DNA of 64,000 nucleotides from Anagrus nilaparvatae (lineage: Eukaryota > Arthropoda > Insecta > Hymenoptera > Mymaridae). A program made the translations under genes and the position numbers. Positions within the stretch are counted from its first letter, which is position 1. Every line of letters starts with the position of its first letter. The stretch covers positions 23,128,501 to 23,192,500 of the forward strand of contig JAKSXM010000007.1 in the NCBI GenBank assembly GCA_022575985.1, read 5' to 3'. Under the pieces are notes generated by a model. It ran no database searches. It saw nothing but the letters and a program-made list of their open reading frames with translations, and was not told where the DNA came from. This document shows positions 24,933-33,365 of this stretch, in pieces.

Positions 24933-25873
24933 TAACCCATTAACGCCCAATCATAAAATTCATGCCATTTGAATATTTTTTCATGAAAAAATCAACATTT
25001 TGGGCTAAAAATGTCACCTAGTAGGTAATTAGCTCCTTTTTTCATTTCTGAAGTCCATTTTTACGTACAACCCCTAGAAAATAAGCTATCATCCCCTAAA
25101 TATGGGGTAAATTTTAAACATTTTTTAGTCTTTATATAAATTGATACGATGCACAAAAAAAAGATCTCCAGGCTTTAAAAACACAAAATGGGACTATTAG
25201 AAATAGAAAAAAATAATTATTATTTAAATAATTTATAACTATTTAGCATATTTAACCCCTTCAATGGGTTAGGGGGTAGATTTTTAGCACAATATAGAAA
25301 ACGAATATTTTGGGCTAAAATTATCATCTAATAGGTATTTTTGCCCACTATTTTCATTTCTGAGGTCAGTTTTTTACATACCACCCCTAAAACATAAGAT
25401 ATCATCCCCTAAAAATAATTTAAAATTTACCCTATGTTTAGGGGATGATATCTTATTTTCTAAGGGTGGTACGTAAAAACAGACCTCAGAAATGAAAATA
25501 GTGGGCAAAAATACCTAATAGATGATAATTTTAGCCCAAAATATTCGTTTCCTATATTGTGCTAAAAATCTATCCCCTACCCCATTGAAGGGGTTAAATA
25601 TGCTAAATCGGTATAAATTAATTTTTTTCTATTTCTAATAGTCCCTTTTTGTGTTTTTAAAGCCTGGAGATTTTTTTTGTGTGCATAGTATCAATTTATA
25701 TAACGACTAAAAAATGTTTAAAATTTATCCCATATTTAGGGGATTATTTTCTTCAGAAATGAAAAAAGGAGCCCTAATTACCTACTAGGTGACATTTTTA
25801 GCCCAAAATGTTGATTTTTTCATGAAAAAATATTCAAATGGCATGAATGTCATGATTGGGCGTTAATGGGTTA
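24933..25873. repeat. 941-bp near-perfect palindrome with duplicated inner units
   Basis: It begins TAACCCATTAACGCCCAATC and ends with the complement GATTGGGCGTTAATGGGTTA. The arms are about 24933-25412 and 25438-25873. Each arm is internally redundant: an outer unit (GGGCTAAAAATGTCACCTAG ... CATTTCTGAAGTCC ... ATCATCCCCTAAA) and an inner unit (GGGCTAAAATTATCATCTAA ... CATTTCTGAGGTC ... ATCATCCCCTAAA) are diverged copies. The order is therefore unit1-unit2-unit2'-unit1'. The right arm lacks ~40 bp present in the left, near 25750. No coding content. Confidence 0.9.
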
Positions 25874-26455
25874 AAATAAGCATTAAACAGCTTAAATTAT
25901 TATAATTATACAAACTGTTAGTTAAAATTAGTTTATAATATATTTTAATTAAATTTTTTTTTATCTAGATTAACTATTAATTTACCTTTAACATTCTCTT
26001 GTATTTCGTTTTTAATTCACTACTTTTACAAAACACAGCACATTTTAAACCATAATTTTATGCTATTTTTCCTTACCCTTATCATTTTTTTCCTGTGTAA
26101 CGCTCCGAAAAAACCGATCCATCTTATTTGTTCGGGGTATATGCACAAATTTCTTTCATTGGGTTTTCTGTAATTGACTCCCTTATGGTGTCATTCCAAT
26201 TCTTATTAAATGCATCCTTTTTTTCCTATTAAATATCCAGCTCTTTTATAATCTCTGCATTCATTTATTTCGTTTCTATGCAAGCCCAAATATGACTGAA
26301 ATACTCCTCTTTAATCAAGCATATTCAGTTTTCACTTTTTAAACCCTTAAGATTTCCACATTTATTCCTCGTTCATTGTTCTCTTCTTCTACCTTTTATA
26401 ATTTTATTCTCTCATTGTCAGTAAATTTCTTCATACAGCTTGAACCATTCTCATA
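25874..26455. other. AT-rich DNA upstream of LINE remnant
   Basis: No gene signal. It may contain older LINE sequence too eroded to read. Confidence 0.4.
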
Positions 26456-26910
26456 CTACGCATAAGACTAATACAATCTCTCGTTATAACCTACATTGAC
26501 TGCTGTAGCACAGCGTACTTTGACACAAGTTATTCACTGAAAGCTTGAATGCAATGCCTTAGTAATTCCGGATTGAGATACATCTTCGGAGTACGCAAGG
26601 ATATTCAAATCACTCCTTAAAGGAAAAAACTAGGTTGGATATGCTCCGATATTATAAATTATATTTCGAAGCAATTCTAATGTACAAAATTCTCTGCCTT
26701 AACCAACCCGATTACGTTGCCAATTTACTTATAAAGCATACACCTAAGAGCAATGCACGAGGTGCACTAAAAACTAAAGAATTATCCTTGCCTAAATTGA
26801 AAGATTGTGGAGCTCAATCCTTCCAATTTCATGGGATCATTTTCTGGAATTCACTTCCTAGTAAAATTAGGTACCTTTACTCCTTCAATAGCTTACTTCA
26901 TTTTACTTAA
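26456..26910 (+). pseudogene. C-terminal remnant of a Jockey/CR1-like LINE polymerase
   Basis: The translation gives the region that follows the reverse transcriptase core in Jockey/CR1-type LINEs: 'LIQSLVITYIDCCSTAYFD', 'LRYIFGVRKDIQITP', 'ILMYKILCLNQPDYVANLL', and near the end 'GIIFWNSLPSKIR'. Family members read '(Q)SLVxPHxDYC', 'RFIFGLRRxxHITP', 'YKxLNGxAPxYL' and 'LWNSLPxxIR' in the same order. The first part (to about 26612) has a TGA in frame near 26549, and the second part needs a one-base shift near 26615, so the copy is dead. The 5' three-quarters (ORF1, endonuclease, RT core) are missing, typical of 5' truncation. The end after 26910 is unclear. Confidence 0.7.
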
Positions 26911-27293
26911 TTTTACTCCATTTTAATTTATTTTACTCCTTTTAACAGTTTTTTGATCGCTTACTTACTGATTTTTAGTAAATTTGTATGTTTACTTGAA
27001 ATTAAATTGACTGTGGGATAATTCCACACCTAAATTCCAGGTTGTGCGGGTCCAAGTCTTGAAAATTATTTGTTTATCTCTCACTCGAAAATATGTCGCA
27101 GAAACAGTTTCCTTTCACCAAAAGTTTTTAAATAATGTTTTTTTAATTTACAAACTAATTTTATTTTAAATAATATTATAACTTTTATTGTTGTAGAAAT
27201 TTATTAGCATCTATAAATACACACAGATACCACAGAATAGTAAATAATGATTGTTACTTTTAGGCACTTAAAAAATATCTATTTATAACTTTG
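26911..27293. other. Spacer, no gene seen
   Basis: AT-rich, probably including the LINE 3' tail. No histone stem-loop for the minus-strand remnant was found here. Confidence 0.4.
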
Positions 27294-27500
27294 CCGCAGA
27301 CCTCTGGCTTTGCTGTGCCTTTTGACAGCCTTGCCACGAGCTTGGCCACTCGTAGCCTTTGGCTTGGCTTTACCTCCCTTTGCTCGTAGCGGCTATAACA
27401 TTGCTTTGCTATCATCTTTGCTTCTTTTGCTTTTAGCGACTATAACATTTCTTTGCCATTGTCTTTTTCCTTTTACTCATAGCAGCTATAACAAAATTTA
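27294..27500 (-). pseudogene. Histone H2A-like N-terminal remnant with internal duplications
   Basis: On the minus strand from about 27390 to 27288 one frame reads RAKGGKAKPKATSGQARGKA, then VKRHSKARGLRQS, then a stop. The spacing of GKGGKAK, KAK/KAV and a Ser/Arg-Lys-Ala-Gly-Leu block resembles the basic N-terminal tail of H2A just before its histone fold. The fold itself is missing. Upstream (27395-27490) the same strand holds degenerate tandem copies of a ~50-bp unit with 'GTTATAG(c/t)(c/t)GCTA(t/c)GAG(t/c)AAA' that look like duplicated starts. The assignment rests on a short basic stretch and could be another Lys/Arg-rich protein. Its plausibility comes from the CCAATCA promoter box next to it and the histone-type 3' stem-loops downstream. 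Confidence 0.35.
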
Positions 27501-27514
27501 TGACGGTTTTATCG

Positions 27515-27600
27515 TGCACGCGCCAATCAGCAAGTGTGACCAAGTTCAGGGGTGGTCTATAAATATAACTGCGATTTTGGCCGGAGCAGCAGACTTCGTT
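27515..27600 (+). promoter_or_regulatory. CCAATCA box plus TATAAATA promoter-like region
   Basis: CCAATCA at 27523-27529 in a GC-richer context (CGCGCCAATCAG) is followed by TATAAATA at 27558-27565. A plus-strand start would be expected near 27590. CCAATCA is common in H2A/H2B promoters. The region separates the minus-strand H2A-like remnant from plus-strand sequence, like a divergent histone promoter. No open frame starts just downstream on +. Confidence 0.45.
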
Positions 27601-28021
27601 TTGGACGGCCGAGCTGTGCAGATCGAGGACCTTTCATATTCGAGCAAGGCACGTTTAAGAGCTACACCTTCAGCGCATGGACTTTTAACAATAGTAAGAA
27701 CATTACGAGAGCTGCAGCTTTCGTAATTATAAGTATTTAACTTAATTTTATAATTATTTTAAATATAAATATTTTACTATTACACATAATTACACAAAAA
27801 CACTCACATATAAAAATACGCACAGACAAATAAGCCACGCGGTATTTTCCGCGATGGCTTCATCTTGAGAGAATGGAATTGTCTGACGACAATTCTCTTC
27901 AATTAAGTAAAGTAAATATTAATGAAGCATTAAATACCCCGTTGCCGATGATACCACTGCCGTTAATCGCCTTGAAAACTTAAAGACATTAAGTGCAGCA
28001 ACAAAACGCCTGCTTTCCACC
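27601..28021. other. Leader-like region before the LINE ORF1
   Basis: The first ~120 bp are GC-richer and could be the 5' end of the LINE or of the decayed histone unit. A hairpin GCCACGCGG-TATTTT-CCGCGATGGC lies at about 27834-27858, and imperfect inverted TTGAGAGAATGGAATTGTC / GACGACAATTCTCTTCAA follows at about 27868-27902. Confidence 0.4.
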
Positions 28022-29133
28022 ATGTTAAGTAAAAATAATGAACTCTCGTTCAATGACAATACCAACATCTCCGTCACCATGAATAGTAAAAATGGCTGGA
28101 AACAAACTTGTGGCTCTCGCCGCAAGCGTACGCATAATACACCAGCAACAAATCCTGCACCAGTTGTTACAACAAATTCATTTGCTTCTTTGGCAAATGA
28201 CTCACCGAATAATAATAATAAAAAAGTTAAAATCACCCTTAAAGTGTTTCCCGTAGATATTGTTTTAACCCAGCAGCTCCCATATGCTGAACTGTTTAAA
28301 ATGTTCAGAGCCTCACTTGAGTATATAACAACTGTCTATAGCATAGGTCGTAATATGGTACGGGTCAATGCCACGTGCGCGACGAATTACCAAAAACTTC
28401 TACACAACAAAAATTTAGAACAGACTTTCACTTCTTCTAGAGTTGACTAAAAACCCATTAAGGTTGTCATTCGTGGCCTTAGTGGTACCACTGATCCCGC
28501 TGTCCTCAAAGAGGATTTAGAAAATTTAGGATATATTATAGAAAGCGTTACGCAACTTAAGTCCTTGCGTAAAAATAAAGCCTTACTGCCTTCTTTTTAG
28601 TAAGCCTTGTTGAAGACGGGGATACAAGCATTAAGGATCAAAAATTCTTAATGTGCGGGCGCGTTACTGTTGAACCGTACCGTACCCCTGATTTATCCCG
28701 GCAATGCTTCAAATGTCAGCGATTCGACCACGTATCGCGTAATTTCCAAGCTCAAGCACGCTGTGTAAAGTGCGGCAAGTCCCACCAGAGTAAAGACTGC
28801 CCAATAAAAGAAAAAGAAAAATTTGCACATTATAGAGGATGCCCTGACTATAAAAAAGCTAAAAAGCGTATTATCAAGAAACACCCCAGAGCCCGTAAGG
28901 TAACCCACCAAAGGCCTTCTGATATCCCAAAAGTCTTGGTTGATCCCAATAAATCATACGTTAGTGTTATGAAACCACAAATGGTACCAAATAATAATGC
29001 TAAAAAAGCTACCAATCAAACTAACGAGAAATCCACTCCTTTTTTACTGTGTGAGTATCTTTTCCATCTATTCTTTTTCTTTTTTCTCTGCTTTTCTATA
29101 AATATTTTCTTAAGCATACCCGTAAAGATTTAA
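28022..29133 (+). pseudogene. Gag-like ORF1 of a Jockey-clade LINE, broken
   Basis: ORF1 proteins of Jockey-type LINEs bind the element RNA through CCHC knuckles. The first part (28022-28450) has a polar N-terminus and then KVKITLKVFPVD, ending at TAA 28448-28450. The same frame continues with KPIKVVIRGLSGTTDPAVLK, the conserved pre-knuckle domain, until a one-base shift near 28596 moves the reading to FLVSLVEDGDTSIKDQKF. The third part (from 28651) has VTVEPYRTPDLSRQCFKCQR and CVKCGKSHQSKDC. The first knuckle is CX2CX4HX4 with Phe in place of the last Cys. The second is CX2CX3HX4C. The usual third one is eroded (AHYRGCPDYKKAKK remains). No ORF2 follows, so the copy is dead. Confidence 0.8.
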
Positions 29134-29246
29134 TTAACAAAACAAATAACTCAAGTTATTTGCTAATCCATGGATAAAAATCGTACTGTCTACATGTTCT
29201 GATAAGTGCAAAAATGTGCAATTGCATAAAGCACTAATTCTCTCTC
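29134..29246. other. Spacer after ORF1
   Basis: No signal was seen, including no start of an endonuclease/RT ORF2. Confidence 0.4.
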
Positions 29247-29690
29247 AGTTTTCTTTCTTCAAGGGGAGGACATGCAGGCCGAGCATTCGATGTTCTGACT
29301 TCAGCCTCGACGCTGCAAATTTTGACGCCTTTGCTTGCTGTTTGATTGTGCTTGGTATACTTGGTGTAGATCTTGGACATCCTCTTTATTGAAGAAGTTC
29401 GTAGGCTGCGATTGTGTAAACAATTAGTGCTTTTTCCAAGTTCGTAGACTCGAAGAGGTGTGAATTGAATTCCTGGCCAGGAGGCGTAGCCTGAGCACAA
29501 GGTGCTCCCATTTAATTGTATGTTTCTTTAATTTTGTGTGATTGTGTATGAAAGTGTGTATTTCATTCTGTGTGCCTGGTCATTGTGTGCTTGTAAATTA
29601 TTAATTTATAGCGCGTGGCTGGGGCCACGCATCGAATATTCTACAAAACACCAAATGGCCCTTTTCAGGACCACCTAATACGTAAGACCA
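29247..29690 (+). ncRNA. Transcript-like unit ending in a histone-type 3' stem-loop
   Basis: A GC-richer stretch begins with the initiator-like TCAGTT (29247) and lacks any credible open frame. It passes through a GT-rich tract (TGTGTGATTGTGTATG near 29535) and a hairpin GCGTGGCTGGGGCCACGC (about 29612-29629). It ends CCAAAT-GGCCCTTTTCAGGACC-ACC, with the stem-loop at 29657-29672. That matches the replication-dependent histone 3' end in sequence, loop (TTTC), preceding CCAAA and following ACC. One stem pair is mismatched. A purine-rich stretch (AAGACCAAGAACAA) follows at the distance expected of a U7-pairing element. Transcription is inferred, not shown. Confidence 0.4.
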
Positions 29691-29995
29691 AGAACAACAA
29701 TAATTCAAAAAGCTTCTGTAAATTAACAATGATTATACCTTGCTGACAAGTTGTCGCAATAATATTCAGTGTTTATTACCACACCCTCTATGTACAAATG
29801 AAAATAAAGATATAATGTTCTAATTCTTTTAAAAATATTAGCATTTATCATAATTATTGTAAATGAAAAGATGTATTCATGTGCATCTAACTTTTATTGT
29901 TAAATAAATATAAATTAAAAAAAAAACGTATATAATAGTCTTTTATAGGTATATTGCATGGAATATTTTTACTGTAAACTATCCCTCGTAGGTAT

Positions 29996-30080
29996 AGTGT
30001 GAAAACTAAGTTCCTAAACCAAAATTATTTTAAATCACATTTCATCACCTCCGACTCCCCCCCCCTTCTTACATGTTAAA
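29996..30080 (-). mobile_element. Short family A fragment
   Basis: Contains TTCCTAAACCAAAATTATTT, a C-run (CTCCCCCCCCCTTC) and TTACATGTTAAATAA, in the order of family A read on the minus strand. Both ends are incomplete. Confidence 0.4.
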
Positions 30081-30470
30081 TAAATTATTTTATTAAATAT
30101 TTTTCGTGAATTAAGGAAAAAACTTCCCCCACAATGTTTTTGTTAATTAATCTTGCTGATTTTCGTTCGATATTTCCATGATCTTCTAGGAGACGTATTT
30201 CGATTTCACGACAGGTGGGCGCGAAAGACGACTTCTCGTTGGATCATGAAGATGGCGTCACCGACCGGTAATGCCATAAGAATTATACCAAATTATAACA
30301 ATAAAAATAACATGAATTGTATGATTACAATTAATCATAGTATAATTTCTTTATTTCGCGATTCAGGTTAAAAAATATTTAATATTCGCGTCTATTTATT
30401 TTATTAAATTTTAAAAAAAATAATAAATTCGTGTTTTACAAGAATAAGTCCCTAGTATAGTAACTTTATT
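30081..30470. other. Spacer with a short GC-richer patch
   Basis: A patch at about 30160-30275 is GC-richer than its surroundings and has ACGACAGGTGGGCGCGAAAG, but no protein family is recognisable in any frame. Confidence 0.35.
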
Positions 30471-30473
30471 TTC

Positions 30474-30950
30474 GGCCAATCAACGCGCGCGTGGAAAGAG
30501 ATAGAGAGAGGTGGCGTCCCTTTAGGCTTCGGTTGCTCCCAAGTGTCTCATTCTCTATTTAGAGGTTGTGCTGTGCGCATATAGTTTTGCTGGTCCACCT
30601 AGAGAATTTTTCCTGAGAAAGCTACTGCTAGAGCTGTTCATTTTTTCTTTGAAGTTCATCTTCGTTTGAGTGTGCCTGGAAGTAGGATTTGTTTTTTGTG
30701 GAAATACCTGGTGAGAACAGTGAAATTTTTGTACTTGGCCAAGGTACAACGCACCTGTAGCGTGCAAACAGTGGGCTTGAAGCCGTGACTGGACGTGGTC
30801 CAGTCAGTGTTAAAGAAATCCAGGTATCTTTTGATTATTATGTGTGATTGTGTGTGTGAGTGTGGATATTTTTCTCATATTTTTATTCTGAGCAGCGACA
30901 GCAAACCTTATAAGCCCTGCCCTTTTCAGGGCAGGCACAAATAAATAAAA
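30474..30950 (+). ncRNA. Second unit: CCAATCA promoter to histone-type stem-loop
   Basis: GGCCAATCAACGCGCGCG (30474-30491) resembles a histone promoter box. An initiator-like TCATTC lies at about 30548. No credible open frame follows. A GT-rich tract (TGTGTGATTGTGTGTGTG near 30840) shares 13 bases with the tract in the unit at 29247. The unit ends at stem-loop TGCCCTTTTCAGGGCA (30918-30933), with six paired bases, a TTTC loop and two more pairs outside. This fits the histone hairpin consensus better than the first copy in pairing, but lacks the CCAAA lead-in. The CCAAT-to-hairpin length (~440 bp) is similar to a core histone gene. Possibly a histone gene that lost its coding part, or a non-coding RNA using histone-type 3' processing. 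Confidence 0.4.
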
Positions 30951-31399
30951 CGTAAAGGATGCGCTGCTCAGACAAACGACTCAAGTCAAGGTTTTTTAAT
31001 AAAGATTAAATAATAATAACCTCACTTTTCCTCATCCTTTTTCCTTCCTCTTTTTTTTTTTTAATAATATTTAATAACAGTTTTATTTGAAGTTTTGCGC
31101 GTATTACTAAAAAAGCCGATTTATTATCAAATTTTTGTATTTTAAAAATTTATAAATTTGAAAGAAATACAATTTAAATTATAATATGGAAAAACTTATC
31201 TGGGATTTTTTTAGAGTTTTTTTAGAGTTTTGTTTTGTGAAACTTACGCTACTTTTAAAAAAAGATGGCTGAGTACTATAATTTACATTTAAAATGCCCC
31301 ACTCAGGAAAAATCTTTTAATGCATGTAAAGAGCTGAAAAGTAGAGCTGACATCTAAATTTGGGACATATTTTTGAGGGAGAGATAAAAAAATAATTTT
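30951..31399. other. AT-rich spacer
   Basis: AATAAATAAAA follows the stem-loop directly and could serve as a poly(A) signal. Nothing else recognised. Confidence 0.4.
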
Positions 31400-32064
31400 C
31401 AATATTTTGCCCCACCCAACCTGGGATTTATCTGTGGAATTACCCTGTTATTATTATTCCCAAAACTTAGTTTGGTTGCTCAGTGTCTTAAGGTACTTAA
31501 GTTTTTTGATACCTATACTTAATTATTTCTGCATTCCTCCTTTTCCTACTTGCTCTCGAGTATGTTGCTATTCTGCTGGAAATTTTGTTTACTCACCATT
31601 TCTTAAACTTCTTCTTTCTTTCCTCAAACAGATTTTTCTTTCCATATGTCTAATTCACTTGTTATATAATTTGCGTCCTCTCGTCGGAATATTTTATCCA
31701 GCTTCTCTTTCCTGCCTTCAATTTCCATACATAGTCAGGCATATTAAGCTTTCATTTTTTCGAAGCTATCTCTTTTTTTATATCCCGAAATCTTGACCCC
31801 ATATTAACCCCCGTTTTTGCTAAAGTTTTCAGTAAGTACATCTTCTTTCTCAAATTTTCTAAACCTATTCTTTTTATTAGTCTCCATTTTGCGTTAATAG
31901 GTTTCTTGACTTTTTACTACTTGGAAATTTGAATCCCAAATATTTAAATTCTAATGCTATTTCTATTTCCTTCTTTTCATGTATTCATTTCTTCTTCTCA
32001 GTCAGTCTTCCATACCTCTTCAATGCCTTTATTTTTATTTTTTAGCGATTATCGTTAACTTGTT
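31400..32064 (-). pseudogene. Minus-strand LINE polymerase remnant, downstream part
   Basis: On the minus strand 31952-31921 reads EFKYLGFKFP, the landmark that follows the RT core in many insect LINEs. Before it come a basic stretch (ALKRYGRLTEKKK) and EKKEIEIA, in the order expected between the catalytic motif and this landmark. After it the frame breaks repeatedly, with only patches readable (for example PDYVWKLKAGKRSW near 31735). The piece continues the RT fragment at 32694-32800, from which a family A insertion separates it. The copy is old, with many stops. Confidence 0.55.
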
Positions 32065-32693
32065 TTAACATGGAACATGTTCATTGGATAGGGTATTTGA
32101 AAAAGTCCGGCTTGGCAGGGGGAGGGGGGGGGGGTGAAAAATTGACGTTTTCAGAGGGGGGGTCAAAAATTGACGTTTTCAGGGGGGGGGGGTCAAAAAT
32201 TGACGTTTTTAGGGGGGTGAAAAAGTGACGTTTTTAGTGTGGGGGGGGGGTGAAATGGATTTAGAATATTTTCGATTCAGGGACCTATGGTGCAGAAGTC
32301 CCTAAAGACCTTTGGTACAGAAGTCCTTAGGAACCTTTGGTGCAGAAGTACCTAGGGAGCATTGGTGCAGAAGTCCCTAAAGACCTTTGGTGCAGAAGTA
32401 CCTACAGAGCATTGGTGCAGAAGTACCTAGGGACCGTTGGTGCAGAATTTTTAAAGAATTTATTTTAAAATTAATAAAAAAAATCCATATTATTTAAAAA
32501 ACTATAATAATTTGAAAATTTAATTAGTTTTGTTCACTTTGATGTCTAAGCAGCATGATTTCTATAATAGAAATCTAAATATAAATATTTGCATATAAAT
32601 ATTTATATTTTGAACACAATAGATACTTTATTATCAATGTTATAAGTGAACATGTTCCATGCTCGTTGGTTGTGTAGTTACACAAACCGGTTA
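32065..32693 (+). mobile_element. Family A element, full length, G-rich and 25-bp arrays
   Basis: The left end TTTTAACATGGAACATGTTC is followed by about four ~30-bp units of G-run plus TCAAAAATTGACGTTTT (32110-32255). Then come about seven ~25-bp units with core TTGGTGCAGAAGT (32275-32450), then AT-rich DNA. The right end is GTGAACATGTTCCATGC followed by GGTT-GTGTAGTTACAC-AAACC, a perfect small hairpin, and GGTTA. The outer CATGGAACATGTTC and GAACATGTTCCATG are subterminal inverted repeats. It interrupts a LINE reverse transcriptase on the minus strand, and both flanks are readable as that gene. Confidence 0.8.
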
Positions 32694-32800
32694 GGTGATA
32701 TTTTTTCCACATACTTTTCCAAACCGTTCAGCGATTTCTGTAGTCCCTGTATATCGTTTGGCTGTTTTAAATCATCTGCAAATTTTATGTAAAATATCTT
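32694..32800 (-). pseudogene. LINE reverse transcriptase fragment with FADD motif
   Basis: Read on the minus strand, this 107-bp piece gives YIKFADDLKQPNDIQGLQKS followed by LNGLEKYVEK with no stop. This is the 'YADD' catalytic-box region of a LINE reverse transcriptase (here FADD) and the helix after it. The rest of the polymerase towards the C-terminus lies at 31400-32064, beyond a family A insertion. Upstream RT sequence is cut off by another family A copy starting at 32801. The fragment is thus sandwiched between two insertions in the same orientation. It is a dead relic of a non-LTR retrotransposon. Confidence 0.7.
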
Positions 32801-33215
32801 TTAACATGAAACATATTCATTGGATGGGGTATCTGAAAAAGTCTTACTCGGTAGGAGGGGGTTTGAAAAATTTACATTTTTTGGGACTCATGGACTTAGA
32901 ATATTTTCAATTTAGAGACCTTTGGTGCAGAAGTACTTAGGGAACATTGGTACAAATGTACCTAGGGATCTTTGGTGCAGAAGTACCTAAAGACCTTTGA
33001 TGCAGAAATTCCTAGGGACCGTTGGTTCAGAAGCACCTAGGAAACTTTGGTGCAGAAGTACCTAGGGAACTTTGATGCAGAAGTACCTAGGGAACTATGG
33101 TGCAGAAGTACTTAGGGACCTTTGGTGCAGAATTATTTAAAAAACAATAATAATTTGAAAATTTAATTAGTTTTGTTTATTTTGAAATTTAAGCAGCATA
33201 ATTTCTATAATAAAA
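32801..33215 (+). mobile_element. Family A element, right end truncated
   Basis: It begins TTAACATGAAACATATTCAT, a diverged family A start. The G-rich section is reduced (GTAGGAGGGGGTTTGAAAAA). About nine ~25-bp GGTGCAGAAGT units run from 32905 to 33130, then AATTTAATTAGTTTTGTTTA matches the 32-kb copy. It stops near GCAGCATAATTTCTATAATA, before the terminal hairpin and ACCGGTT. Confidence 0.75.
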
Positions 33216-33223
33216 ACTTTGCC

Positions 33224-33365
33224 CCAGTATCTCCACAGGTAATCCTCTGTGATATAGCTTGGCGTAGAGGTAGATGTGATTCCTTCTTAAATATAGTATA
33301 ATTATTCATACTGTATAATATTACTTTTTTACAATATTATTCTTATTATTGCAAGGAGATACTGG
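33224..33365. repeat. Small 142-bp element with 11-bp inverted ends
   Basis: CCAGTATCTCC at 33224 and GGAGATACTGG at 33355-33365 are exact inverted copies. TAGCTTGGCGTAGAGGTAGA inside resembles a tRNA A box, but there is no B box, so a SINE call is not supported. Confidence 0.4.

Noticed and set aside
27310..27726. 138-codon plus-strand frame with a Leu/Ala-rich start
   Set aside because: It is the antisense of the Lys/Arg/Ala-rich histone-like stretch and runs through the promoter region; no family motif.
31407..31796. 129-codon plus-strand hydrophobic frame
   Set aside because: It is antisense to a minus-strand LINE remnant; the hydrophobic look comes from TTT/CTT codons opposite AAA/AAG.
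33240..33290. tRNA A-box-like sequence, possible SINE
   Set aside because: No B box (GGTTCNANNCC-type) and no tRNA fold; short inverted ends explain the element better.
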